Shown piece by piece: positions 51,580-61,077 of a stretch of 64,000 nt of DNA. The notes under the pieces were generated by a model that saw nothing but the letters and a program-made list of their open reading frames with translations, was not told where the DNA came from and made no database searches. Position numbers and translations under genes: made by a program. How positions within the stretch are numbered: the first letter of the stretch is position 1; the number at the start of each line of letters is the position of its first letter. Location of the stretch: assembly GCF_029024105.1 (NCBI RefSeq), contig NZ_CP118964.1:157374-221373 (forward strand), read 5' to 3'. This stretch comes from Acinetobacter lwoffii. Lineage in GTDB: Bacteria > Pseudomonadota > Gammaproteobacteria > Pseudomonadales > Moraxellaceae.

Positions 51580-52860
51580 TTACTTCAAAGCCAAAATCTT
51601 TCGAGCACCATTAAGCACGAATAAAGAAACCAGGATGCCAATGATTAAGTCTGGATAAGCTGATCCCGTCCACGCCACGAGTACACCGGCAAATATAACG
51701 CCCATATTTACGACAACGTCATTCGCCGAGAAAATCCAACTGGCTTTCATATGTGCGCCATCTTCTCGATGACCAGAAATAAGATATAAGCATGTCACGT
51801 TAGCTATAAGTGCGAGCAGGCCAATAACAATCATGAGCGTTGATTCTGGCTCGCTTCCAAACATGAATCGTCTAATGACATCAATAATCACGATGACAGC
51901 AAGTAATAACTGAATCCAACCTGCGAAATGGGCTGCTTTCACTTGATATTTCGCAGCTTTTCCGACGGCATATAGCGCAATACCATAAACGGCTGCATCG
52001 GCAAACATATCTAGAGAATCAGCAATCAATCCTGTAGACGCAGCAATAATTCCGCTGATGAATTCTATAAAGAACAGTAGAGCATTAATGCCTAATAACA
52101 GTTTAAGTACTTTAGCTTGTCTCACAGGATCAGGTTCATTAGGTATATCGCCTGTAGAAAGCTGTGTTTCATCAAGTTTCGCCCCAAAACCCAGTCCTTC
52201 GAGTTTAGCCGTAATTTGCTGAATCCCTTCATTATGGAAGACTTTCAGTTTTCGATTGGGAAGATCAAAAGTAAGACCTTTAACTGCTTCAATATCTGCA
52301 AGAGCCATACGGACCATTTGCTCTTCAGCAGAGCAATCCATTTTAGGAATGGTGTAGGTACTTGTTTGCTTAGCCTGTTGATTGCTTATATAAGTTTCAG
52401 TCTTCACAAGCTTTGCACCAAAACCCAAAGCTTCAAGTTTGGTGGTTATATTTTCATCTTTTTGATTATGTAGAACCTTTAAAGAACGGTTAGGTAAATC
52501 AAAGATGAGTTTTTGAACACCATCAATTGAAGATAGCGCCATACGAACCATCTGTTCTTCCGCAGAACAATCCATTTTGGGAACTAAGTATTCACTCATG
52601 TAGTGCGAATCTTTTAAAACGTTTTCAGTGCTTAAATTTTCTTTGGGATCAGAACCACAACAGGATTGAGCGGTATCTTCACAACTGTTTGAAGTGTTAC
52701 AGCAAGGAGATGAAGATTTTTCTTCTTCCTCTTCACCACAACAGCTAGGCGTATTATCACAATTCTTTGAATTGCTTGCTTCTGCAATTGATGGATGATT
52801 TTCTTGTTGAGATTTCTTATCTTCGCATGGTGTTTCTTTACTACATCCACAGCCACTCAT
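51580..52860 (-). CDS. CDF cation exporter with Cys-rich head and two HMA-like domains
   Basis: The start at 52860 gives MSGCGCSKETPC; an ATG four codons upstream is possible. Residues 1-75 hold about 14 Cys in pairs (SCCGEEEEE, PCCNTSNSC, SCCGSD). Two near-copies of an HMA-like domain follow (VPKMDCSAEEQMVRMALSS and IPKMDCSAEEQMVRMALAD, each with DLPNR and GFGAKL), then six membrane segments with the metal sites DSLDMFADAAVYG and SANDVVVNMGV. It is a bigger relative of the ISPpu12 exporter, with the HMA-like domain doubled. It is divergent from merR and followed by feoAB. Confidence 0.9.
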   Translation of the reverse strand: MSGCGCSKETPCEDKKSQQENHPSIAEASNSKNCDNTPSCCGEEEEEKSSSPCCNTSNSCEDTAQSCCGSDPKENLSTENVLKDSHYMSEYLVPKMDCSAEEQMVRMALSSIDGVQKLIFDLPNRSLKVLHNQKDENITTKLEALGFGAKLVKTETYISNQQAKQTSTYTIPKMDCSAEEQMVRMALADIEAVKGLTFDLPNRKLKVFHNEGIQQITAKLEGLGFGAKLDETQLSTGDIPNEPDPVRQAKVLKLLLGINALLFFIEFISGIIAASTGLIADSLDMFADAAVYGIALYAVGKAAKYQVKAAHFAGWIQLLLAVIVIIDVIRRFMFGSEPESTLMIVIGLLALIANVTCLYLISGHREDGAHMKASWIFSANDVVVNMGVIFAGVLVAWTGSAYPDLIIGILVSLFVLNGARKILALK

Positions 52861-52894
52861 AGTTATACCCATTAAAAAAATTTATAAACTTTGA

Positions 52895-52927
52895 ATATTA
52901 GAATCCCTATAGTTACTATAGAGTCAA
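52895..52927 (-). promoter_or_regulatory. MerR-type promoter of the CDF-feoAB operon
   Basis: On the minus strand TTGACT (52922-52927) is followed, after a long spacer of about 19-21 bp, by an AT-rich -10 (CTAATAT region, 52895-52902). The spacer contains CTATAGTAACTATAG (52907-52921), a dyad resembling the one before the ISPpu12 exporter. This is the typical layout for activation by a MerR-family protein. Confidence 0.75.
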
Positions 52928-52950
52928 GATTTTTTGGAAATACCAACTCA

Positions 52951-53343
52951 ATGCATTTAAAAATTGGTGAACTCTCTAAAAAAACCTCATGTTCAGTATT
53001 AACAATTAGGTTTTATGAAAAGGAAGGTTTAATTCCGGAACCCGAAAGAACGGAAGGAAATTACCGCCTTTACGATATAGGCTATGTTGAGCGAATTAAG
53101 TTTATTTTGAATTGCCGAACTTTAAATATGAGTTTGAATGAAATTCGTCAATTACTCACCTATAAAGATAATCCCAAGAAAAATTGTTCAGATGTGAATG
53201 AATTAATTGACTTACATGTCAGTGCTATCAGAGAAAATATAATCAAGCAACAAAAGCTTATTGAACAATTATCTGATTTAAGAGGTACTTGTGATGGCTT
53301 ATGTACAATTGACCAATGTGGAGTTCTAAAAAATCTAGCTTGA
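52951..53343 (+). CDS. MerR-family metal regulator (CadR/PbrR type)
   Basis: The start at 52951 (MHLKIGELSKKTSCSVLTIRFYEKEGL) gives 130 aa; the upstream part of the frame overlaps the promoter. It has a helix-turn-helix, a dimer helix and metal-site cysteines (KKNCSDV near 80, GTCDGLCTIDQCGVL near the end). It should control the divergent CDF-feoAB operon in response to a divalent metal. Confidence 0.88.
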   Translation: MHLKIGELSKKTSCSVLTIRFYEKEGLIPEPERTEGNYRLYDIGYVERIKFILNCRTLNMSLNEIRQLLTYKDNPKKNCSDVNELIDLHVSAIRENIIKQQKLIEQLSDLRGTCDGLCTIDQCGVLKNLA

Positions 53344-53485
53344 TTATCTAGACCTATGCTTTTTTCAAAAATTCTGTATATCTTTACTTAAGGCTGCAAA
53401 AAGTTTAAGGTTACTCAAATTCTGTGATCAGATCTTTGATAGATCTGGACAGCTTCTTATTGGTGTTTTAAATACAGATTTGTGT

Positions 53486-53896
53486 ATGAAGAGAAAAACA
53501 TTTCTAATCCAGATATTGGTACTCTTATTCACATTCCAGAATATTTGGAGTGTGGCAGAGGCTGCGTGTCTGCATGAAATGCCAAACATACCCAATTCAA
53601 TACTCTCTAATCCAATCGATTTAGACGAAAAGAGTGATAGTCCTAGTCAAGCACTTTATTCCTTAGAAAACTATAAAGAAATTTATGACTATTGTCAGAA
53701 GGTTTGTTTTAACGAAAAGTGCAGTCATTTCTCAAATACAATCGTGATTCAGATTGACCCACCCGATGATTTGAAGCTTAAAACTCATTTTGAGACAGTC
53801 CTTACACCATCTTATTTGGGAAGAACTTTTTATAAATCCCCTTATCTGAATCAATTAACACCCCCTCCTGATTTGCCCCTACTATTGGTGGGGTAG
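53486..53896 (+). CDS. czcI: CzcI-like secreted protein ahead of czcCBA
   Basis: The 136-aa precursor (start MKRKTFLIQILVLLF) has a signal peptide ending VAEA, then ACLHEM, a Cys pair (YCQKVCFNEKCSHFSN) and a Pro-rich tail (LTPPPDLPLLLVG). Small periplasmic proteins of this layout precede czcCBA and are named CzcI; their role is thought to be regulatory. 37-48 bases separate it from czcC. Confidence 0.72.
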   Translation: MKRKTFLIQILVLLFTFQNIWSVAEAACLHEMPNIPNSILSNPIDLDEKSDSPSQALYSLENYKEIYDYCQKVCFNEKCSHFSNTIVIQIDPPDDLKLKTHFETVLTPSYLGRTFYKSPYLNQLTPPPDLPLLLVG

Positions 53897-54779
53897 TCTT
53901 ATAAAAGCCCACCACTCCTAATCTTATTATGTGTGGGGCATTTCATGTCAAAAAACAAATTATATCAGGATACTTCTATCCTGAATTTATCCTGGTCAGC
54001 ATTCCGTACAGGTGTCTTGCTATCCGCAATGATCAGCTTGAGTACTTCTGTAGTCGCCAGTCCTCAAGATTTAACGCTGCGACAAGCCATTGATCAGGTC
54101 AACCAGTATCAAGCGTCCCAAAATTTCTGGGAAACGCAAAACAGCATTAATGCCACGAATCTTCAGCAAAGTAAGCTGTTTAAAAATCCTGAACTGTCAG
54201 TTGAACAAACGGGATTTGGTTCAAATAATGAAAAAGAGCTTACCATTGGCATATCACAACCCTTGGATATTTTTGGTGAGCGAAGAGCAAACCAAAAATT
54301 AGCCAGTCTCTCTACAGATAAAACAGCGCTGAAACAGAAGATTTATCAAGCACAAATTGAGCTTGCAGTGAAATATGTATGGTCACAACTGGCCATTGCT
54401 GAACTTGAAAAAAACATTGTCAATGAACAACTTCGGGTGAGCCAAGAAAACCTTCAAGCAATCGAAAAGCGCTTTAATGCAGGCAGTATTGCCCAAGTAG
54501 ATGTAAATCGCGCACGTTTAAGCCATGCTGAAAATATCCGCCTTTTTAGACAGGCAGACTTACAGGTACAAGTGGCCACCCAACAATTATCAAATTTATG
54601 GGGTACGTCTGATAAGTCATTGCAGGTAAACCTCTCTTCACAAAAGCTCTGGCCAAAATCGACTCATGGACAGGTTCAAGAATATTTAGCGGAAAACTAC
54701 GTTGAGAAATATCGAGCTTTACTGGTATTAGAGTCTCAAGCAACGGTTGATCAACTAAGAGCAAAGGCACGTCCTAACC

Positions 54780-56046
54780 CATTGCTGTCCCACAATTTTT
54801 CACAAGAGGAAGCTCATTTGAGCTTCCTCTTGTTTTATGGGTATTTTATCGGGTGAAAATAAAGCTTTTAAAGTTCTTCTTTCAAACAAATTCACTTGAA
54901 TTATTCTGAGTAAACGTTGAACTGTCCAACCTGTTTTCCCTAAATGTTGAGCGAAACTCACCAATAAATAGGCGATCATCGCAATCCAGATTTGTGTCTG
55001 AATTGCGTTCCTGCTGCGGCCTAGAAACGCTTTTAATTTGAGATTCTGCTTAATCGCCTTAAAGAACAGCTCAACTTTCCAACGATCTTTATAAATCGCC
55101 GCAATGGTGGAGGCGGCTAAATGAAAGTTATTGCTGAGAAAGCTAAAGTGCTTGCCACTTTGCTGATCTCTATATTCAATTCTTCTTAACACTGGGGCTT
55201 TTCTTTTTAGGGCATGTGCGCTATTCAGCTGAATGGTTTCATCTTTTAGAATACCTTTGGATTCAAGCACTGGATGTTGCTGGATCACCTGATACACAGA
55301 TTTAGGCCTAAAACGTGTGACAAATCCAATGTTTTGAGCAGTCAGATTTGCATACCATTGGTAATCGACATAGCCTTTATCAAAAACTACAATGCTGCCA
55401 GCAGGAAACTGGAATTTGCGGCCTTGTACCATGTCATTTTCTTTGCCATTTTCAACTGCAACAAACTCAGGAATATCATTGCTGTGATTCAATCCTATGC
55501 TGAGTTTCATGCTGGCTTTTGAGTCGTGAACTTTGGCCCATTCACATAAGGAAAGCGACAGGTCAATATGACTGGCATCCAAGGAATACAAGGGATTCTT
55601 AAAGCGAAATTTATGAGCTACTTTTGAGTGTTCATAGTATTTAAGCAACTTGTGAAATAGCTGTTGATACAAGGCAGCAGGCTGCTGCTCATTGATTCGT
55701 GCCAGCGTGCTTCGGGGAATAGACTTTGCTCCGAGATGACTTAGCTTTTCCTGTTGGCACTCCAAATTGGATTGAATATCTCTCAGACTTTGTCTACAAG
55801 AGAATTGAGACATCAATATGGCAATAAACTGATCCCACCGGGAAGCCGCTCTAAATTTCTGTCCAACATGGTGTACTTTAGCAAGTTGTTCAAAATCCTG
55901 TCGCACAACAGGTTTAATTAGCTCATGAAATACGGTATTCTGATGTGACAAAACCTGAATCCTGGTCGTTAAAGTGTTTGTTTGCACTCATATTTTAACT
56001 GTTAGGACTCAGGTTTTTTTATTTAAAGCAAACTATGGGACAGCAG
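54780..56046 (-). mobile_element. IS4-family insertion sequence in czcC with 10-bp target duplication
   Basis: The 1267-bp element has ends CATTGCTGTCCCACAAT and, inverted, CACTGCTGTCCCATAGT. The flanks CGTCCTAACC (54770-54779 and 56047-56056) are a 10-bp target site duplication. This is the only clean, simple insertion in the window and so likely the most recent. Confidence 0.94.
54800..55987 (-). CDS. IS4-family transposase
   Basis: The 395-aa DDE transposase has an N-terminal DUF4372-like part (VFHELIKPVVRQDFEQLAKVH), the first Asp in LYSLDASHIDLSL, the second in VVFDKGYVDYQWY, and the Glu in YKDRWKVELFFKAIKQNLKL. It appears complete. A hairpin (GAGGAAGCTCA/TGAGCTTCCTC) lies at its 3' end. 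Confidence 0.93.
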   Translation of the reverse strand: MQTNTLTTRIQVLSHQNTVFHELIKPVVRQDFEQLAKVHHVGQKFRAASRWDQFIAILMSQFSCRQSLRDIQSNLECQQEKLSHLGAKSIPRSTLARINEQQPAALYQQLFHKLLKYYEHSKVAHKFRFKNPLYSLDASHIDLSLSLCEWAKVHDSKASMKLSIGLNHSNDIPEFVAVENGKENDMVQGRKFQFPAGSIVVFDKGYVDYQWYANLTAQNIGFVTRFRPKSVYQVIQQHPVLESKGILKDETIQLNSAHALKRKAPVLRRIEYRDQQSGKHFSFLSNNFHLAASTIAAIYKDRWKVELFFKAIKQNLKLKAFLGRSRNAIQTQIWIAMIAYLLVSFAQHLGKTGWTVQRLLRIIQVNLFERRTLKALFSPDKIPIKQEEAQMSFLL

Positions 56047-56592
56047 TGCGTCCTAACCCCACTTTAAACCTAGGTGTCAACCGCACCCAATCCTTGGAAA
56101 ACTCCACACAAAATCAATTAGTAGTCGGAGTTAGTGTACCGCTTAATATTTTCGATCGTCAGCAAAATGGCATAAAAATCGCGCAAGAAAAAATGAACTT
56201 ATTAGAGCGTCAGAAAGAATTTTATCTAAAGCAAAATGCGCTGCAAATAGGCACAATTTTAACCGAGTTGCAGGGTTTAGAGCTGCAATTCAAAGTCGTT
56301 GACGAGACTCAAATTCCTTTGGCGACTCAAGTTCAAAGTAAGACGCTACAAGGTTTCTTGGCAGGCAAGTTTGCTTTAACCGATGTTCAGCAAGCCACGC
56401 TTCAATTACAAGACATCCGTCTGCGTAAAGTCCAGTTGTTACGGGATGGCTGGCAAAAGGCCATTGAAGCAGAAAGTTTGAGCTTAGGCATTAGCCCAAG
56501 TGAAGTCATGTCGAAAGATGCTATTGCACAAATCAATCAAAACTTATGGCAAGACATACAGGCCATGCCTGTCATTGGTGGGGGAAATTAAC

Positions 56593-57843
56593 ATGTTCGA
56601 TCTTAAAAACAGCTTAAAAAAACAGAGCGGAAAAATCTCTCAACCTCTACTGATTGGTTTGGTCATCGGCGCAACCGTACTCCTCAGTATTTTCTTGATC
56701 TTGTCGGGTAAGAATAAATCTGAAACATCAGATGAACATGCAGAGGAAGAAGGCGCAGAGGAACATGGAAGTGAAGAACATGGCGGTGAAACCGAAGAGC
56801 ATGCAGAAGGCGTGAGCCTGACGGCCAAGCAACTGGTGGAACAGGGCATACAGTTATCAGCGGTCGATCAAGGTCCGGTGGTTAAATTAAGTTCTTATCC
56901 TGCCAAACTCAATGTGAATACGGATCAGCAAGCGCATGTCTCACCGAGTTTTAGCGGTCATGTAGAAAATGTTTATGTAGAACTCGGCCAAAAAGTTCAG
57001 AAAGGGCAGCCTTTGGCTACATTGCTTGTTCCTGATCTAGTTGATCAGCAGGCCAATCTTAAAATTGAACAAACCAATCTGGAACTGGCGAAACAAGACT
57101 TTGAGCGTGAGCGTCAATTGTGGTCACAGGGTATCTCAGCAAAACAGGACTATCAACGGGCTTATAACAGTTATAAACGGGCACAAATTCAGGTTCAAGC
57201 GGCCCAATCACGTTTAAGCGCATTTGGTGCAGTGAATGCCAGTAACGGGCGCTATATTTTAAAAGCCCCAATTTCTGGCGTGATCAGTAAAAAGGATTTG
57301 GTTCTCGGGGAAAATGTTCAGTTAGCCGATCAACTCTTTACGATAGACCGGTTAGATCAACTCTGGCTTGAATTTATTGTTCCAAATTCTGAAATTATGG
57401 GCTTAGCCCCGAATCAAAAGATCGAATTTAAATCCTTGCAAACAGAAAAGGTTTATCAAGCTGTTATTCAGACTTTAAATACTGAAGCGGATATTCAAAC
57501 AGGTCGTCTTCAGGTGCGAGCAAAAGTTGAATCGAATGCAACCGAATTACGTCCAAACTTGATGGTGAACGTACAGTTGCAACAACGGAGTGAAAGTACC
57601 GCATTACGGGTACTTAAGTCCGCAGTTCAGAATGTCGATGGAAAAGATGTGGTTTTTGTCGCCACTCAGCATGGACAAAAAGTTGAATTCAGTCCGCAAC
57701 CTGTGAAATTAGGTCAATCGTCTGGGGATAGCCAGTGGATTGAAGTGGTGAGTGGGCTTAGTCAGGGACAAAAATATGCCGCTCAAGGCAGTTTTTTACT
57801 GAAATCCGAGCTGGAAAAAGGAGAGGCTTCACATGAGCACTGA
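56593..57843 (+). CDS. czcB: CzcB periplasmic adaptor of the Czc RND pump
   Basis: The 416-aa protein has one N-terminal membrane anchor, an acidic His-rich linker (EHAEEEGAEEHGSEEHGG) and the adaptor domains: lipoyl halves (VSPSFSGHVENVYVELGQKVQKGQPL and YILKAPISGVISKKDLVLGE), a helical hairpin and a beta-barrel. It joins CzcA to the outer-membrane factor. It overlaps czcA by 11 bases. Confidence 0.93.
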   Translation: MFDLKNSLKKQSGKISQPLLIGLVIGATVLLSIFLILSGKNKSETSDEHAEEEGAEEHGSEEHGGETEEHAEGVSLTAKQLVEQGIQLSAVDQGPVVKLSSYPAKLNVNTDQQAHVSPSFSGHVENVYVELGQKVQKGQPLATLLVPDLVDQQANLKIEQTNLELAKQDFERERQLWSQGISAKQDYQRAYNSYKRAQIQVQAAQSRLSAFGAVNASNGRYILKAPISGVISKKDLVLGENVQLADQLFTIDRLDQLWLEFIVPNSEIMGLAPNQKIEFKSLQTEKVYQAVIQTLNTEADIQTGRLQVRAKVESNATELRPNLMVNVQLQQRSESTALRVLKSAVQNVDGKDVVFVATQHGQKVEFSPQPVKLGQSSGDSQWIEVVSGLSQGQKYAAQGSFLLKSELEKGEASHEH

Positions 57844-60800
57844 AACTCCTCAAATTCCAGACCACGAATCGGTAAAACCTGAAGGACTGTTTGATCGACT
57901 GATCCAGTTTTCTATCCATAACGCAATCTGGGTCATGCTGTTTATTGCGGCTTGGATTGCTATTGGTATTTATAGTTATCAAAAGTTACCGATTGATGCT
58001 GTACCAGATATTACCAATACTCAGGTGCAGATTAACACTTCAGCCAATGGTTTTACGGCTTTAGAAATGGAACAGCGGATTACATATCCAATCGAGAATG
58101 CCATGTCAGGCATGCCGAAAATGGAACAAACCCGTTCGATTTCACGCTACGGCTTATCGCAAGTGACCATCATTTTTGAAGATGGCACGGATATTTACTG
58201 GGCCAGACAGCTTATCAACCAGCGCTTGCAAGAAGCAATGGGAGAAATGCCTGAAGATGTGCAACCTAACATGTCGCCTATTTCGACAGGTTTAGGTGAA
58301 ATCTATCAATGGGTGATTAAAGCCGAACCAAATGCTAAAAAGCCGGATGGAACCCCTTATTCGGCGATGGATTTACGTGAAATTCAGGATTGGATTGTAA
58401 GACCGCAATTACAGCGCGTAAAAGGCGTTGCTGAGATCAACAGTATCGGTGGCTTTAATAAAACCTATGTGGTTGCCCCTGATCTGAACCGATTGCAACA
58501 ATTGCAAATTCCTTTGTCTGATTTACAAACTGCCTTAACAGAAAATAATGAAAACCGTGGTGCTGGCTATATTGAGAAAAATGGACAACAGCTAACGGTT
58601 CGTGTTCCCGGCACTTTAAACACGATTGAAGATATCCAGAACATCAGTATTGCCAATAAAAACGGCTATCCGATTCGGGTGGCAGATGTCGCCAATGTCT
58701 CAATTGGTCATGACTTAAGAACAGGGGCTGCAACCTATAATGGTGAAGAAACTGTATTGGGTATTGCCATGATGATGATGGGAGAAAATAGCCGTACCGT
58801 TGCTCAAGCCATTGATGAAAAGGTGCAATCGATCCAGCAATCGCTACCTAAAGGTGTGGTGATTGAGACTGTGTATGACCGTACGCATTTGGTTGATCGG
58901 GCGATCAAAACCGTTCAGAAAAATTTGATTGAGGGTGCAATCCTCGTCATTGTTATTTTATTTCTCTTTCTAGGTAATTTCCGTGCTGCGCTGATCACGG
59001 CTTGCGTTATTCCACTGTCAATGCTGTTTACCTTGACGGGAATGGCAGAGCAGAAGATTAGTGCAAATCTGATGAGTTTAGGGGCACTGGACTTCGGTAT
59101 TATTATTGATGGTGCAGTGGTTATTGTAGAAAACTGTATCCGTCGGCTAGCAGAAGCTCAGAAGCTGAAAGGTGGTTTACTTAGCCGTTCTGAAAGATTT
59201 AAAGAAGTCTTCTTGGCTGCAAAACAGGCGCGTCGTCCTCTGATTTTTGGACAGTTAATTATTTTGGTGGTTTATCTACCTATCTTTACCCTGACGGGTG
59301 TAGAAGCCAAACTTTTCCATCCTATGGCAATGACTGTTGTACTGGCTTTAATTGGGGCCATGATTTTATCTGTCACTTTTGTGCCAGCCGCAGTTGCCCT
59401 ATTTGTCACTGGAGAAGTCAAGGAAACCGAAAGTCGCTGGATGCATTGGCTTAAAACCAAATATGAACTGCTTTTAGATAAAGCCTATGAGCTTCGTTTA
59501 TTTGTGACTATTGTGGCTGCCTGTATTTTAGTGCTTACGGGCGTGCTAGCCACTCAAACAGGTAGCGAGTTTGCACCTCAACTGGGTGAAGGTGATTTTG
59601 CTGTTCAGCAAATGCGTTCCCCAAGTACAGGGTTAGAACAGTCACTGAGAATGCAGGAAAATACTGAAAAGTTACTGTTGAAAGAATTTCCTGAAATTAA
59701 AGCGATCTTTGCCCGTACCGGTACAGCAGAAGTGGCCACAGATGTTATGCCACCCAACATTTCAGATGGCGTGGTACTGTTAAAACCTCATGATGAATGG
59801 CCTGATCCAAAACAAACGATTGATGAGCTTCGCCAAAGAATGATTACTTTCTTAGCGACATTGCCGGGAAATAACAGTGAGTTCTCGCAACCCATTGAAC
59901 TGCGCTTTAACGAGTTAATTTCAGGGGTGCGAAGTGATGTGGGTGTCAAATTATTTGGTGATGACATGGAGATTCTAAATCGCGAAGCGAATAAAATTTC
60001 TCAAAAAATTAACTCAATTTCAGGCGCGACAGCCGTTAATGTAGAACAGACCAGTGGCTTACCCTTGTTGAATGTAGAGGTGGATAAGTCCAGAGCTGCA
60101 CAATATGGCTTGTCGGTAAGAGCAATTCAGGATCTGGTAGCTACAAGTGTCGGTGGCCAGAATGTTGGAACAATTTTACAGGGAGACAAGCGTTTTGATT
60201 TTGTCATCCGTCTAGATGAATCCCAGCGTAGTCCTGAACAGTTAGCGGTACTTCCTATTCAATTGCCGAATGGTGGTTTAGTCCAACTGCAAGATGTGGC
60301 ACGCGTTGAAAATATCCTGGGTATTAATCAGGTCAGCCGTGAAAATGGTAAACGTCGAGTGGTTATTACTGCAAATGTAGAAGGACGTGATTTAGGCTCA
60401 TTCGTAACAGAGCTTCAGAGCACGTTATCCAAACAGGAATTACCAAGCGGTTATTGGATAGATTATGGCGGTCAATTTCAAAATCTGATGTCTGCAAAAG
60501 CGCGTATGCAATTGGTGGTTCCGCTCGCATTGTTGACGATCTTTATTTTATTGATGGCTGTATTCCATAATATCAAAGAAAGCTTACTGGTCTTTAGTGG
60601 TGTACCGTTTGCCTTATGTGGAGGCTTAATCGCGTTGTGGTTGCGTGACATTCCATTATCCATGTCAGCAGGGGTTGGCTTCATTGCACTATCGGGGGTG
60701 GCTGTACTGAATGGCTTAGTCATGCTCACCTTTATCAAAGAGTTGCGACAACAATATGACCTTTATTATGCAACGTGGCAGGGTGCAATTTTGCGTCTTA

Positions 60801-60991
60801 GACCTGTGCTGATGACCGCTTGTGTGGCGTCCCTTGGGTTTGTCCCGATGGCTTTGGCAACCGGAACTGGGGCAGAAGTACAGAGACCTTTAGCAACAGT
60901 GGTTATTGGAGGAATTATCTCCTCTACCCTGCTTACATTGGTTTTATTGCCCGTACTGTACCGCTGGATGAATGAAAAGAAAGTTTCTTAA
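57833..60991 (+). CDS. czcA: CzcA heavy-metal RND efflux pump
   Basis: The 1052-aa HME-RND protein has 12 membrane segments, two periplasmic loops and the proton-relay helix with GALDFGIIIDGAVVIVEN, the signature of Zn/Co/Cd pumps (DFG-x3-D-x3-E). It exports divalent metals from periplasm or cytoplasm using the proton gradient. Confidence 0.95.
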   Translation: MSTETPQIPDHESVKPEGLFDRLIQFSIHNAIWVMLFIAAWIAIGIYSYQKLPIDAVPDITNTQVQINTSANGFTALEMEQRITYPIENAMSGMPKMEQTRSISRYGLSQVTIIFEDGTDIYWARQLINQRLQEAMGEMPEDVQPNMSPISTGLGEIYQWVIKAEPNAKKPDGTPYSAMDLREIQDWIVRPQLQRVKGVAEINSIGGFNKTYVVAPDLNRLQQLQIPLSDLQTALTENNENRGAGYIEKNGQQLTVRVPGTLNTIEDIQNISIANKNGYPIRVADVANVSIGHDLRTGAATYNGEETVLGIAMMMMGENSRTVAQAIDEKVQSIQQSLPKGVVIETVYDRTHLVDRAIKTVQKNLIEGAILVIVILFLFLGNFRAALITACVIPLSMLFTLTGMAEQKISANLMSLGALDFGIIIDGAVVIVENCIRRLAEAQKLKGGLLSRSERFKEVFLAAKQARRPLIFGQLIILVVYLPIFTLTGVEAKLFHPMAMTVVLALIGAMILSVTFVPAAVALFVTGEVKETESRWMHWLKTKYELLLDKAYELRLFVTIVAACILVLTGVLATQTGSEFAPQLGEGDFAVQQMRSPSTGLEQSLRMQENTEKLLLKEFPEIKAIFARTGTAEVATDVMPPNISDGVVLLKPHDEWPDPKQTIDELRQRMITFLATLPGNNSEFSQPIELRFNELISGVRSDVGVKLFGDDMEILNREANKISQKINSISGATAVNVEQTSGLPLLNVEVDKSRAAQYGLSVRAIQDLVATSVGGQNVGTILQGDKRFDFVIRLDESQRSPEQLAVLPIQLPNGGLVQLQDVARVENILGINQVSRENGKRRVVITANVEGRDLGSFVTELQSTLSKQELPSGYWIDYGGQFQNLMSAKARMQLVVPLALLTIFILLMAVFHNIKESLLVFSGVPFALCGGLIALWLRDIPLSMSAGVGFIALSGVAVLNGLVMLTFIKELRQQYDLYYATWQGAILRLRPVLMTACVASLGFVPMALATGTGAEVQRPLATVVIGGIISSTLLTLVLLPVLYRWMNEKKVS

Positions 60992-61013
60992 TCCAATAGA
61001 TTAGTCGATTTAC

Positions 61014-61048
61014 AGCAGAGATATTGGCTGTTATCCAATATCTCTGCT
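61014..61048 (+). terminator. Strong hairpin after czcA
   Basis: AGCAGAGATATTGG and CCAATATCTCTGCT form a perfect 14-base stem with a 7-base loop. No T-run follows. It separates czcCBA from czcD. Confidence 0.7.
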
Positions 61049-61077
61049 CATCATAAATAGAATAAGGAAAATATTTT

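Larger units (their letters stand above)
53945..56591 (+). pseudogene. czcC: czcC outer-membrane factor gene split by an IS4-family element
   Basis: The first part (53945-54779) has a signal peptide and the TolC-like helices (LTLRQAIDQVNQYQAS, LSVEQTGFGSNN, GISQPLDIFGERRANQ) and stops inside the IS. The second part (56057-56591) resumes in frame: RAKARPN joins PTLNLGVNRTQS, then VGVSVPLNIFDRQQNG. Removing the element and one copy of the 10-bp duplication restores an intact CzcC. As it stands the outer-membrane channel is lost, though CzcBA may pair with another channel. Confidence 0.93.
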
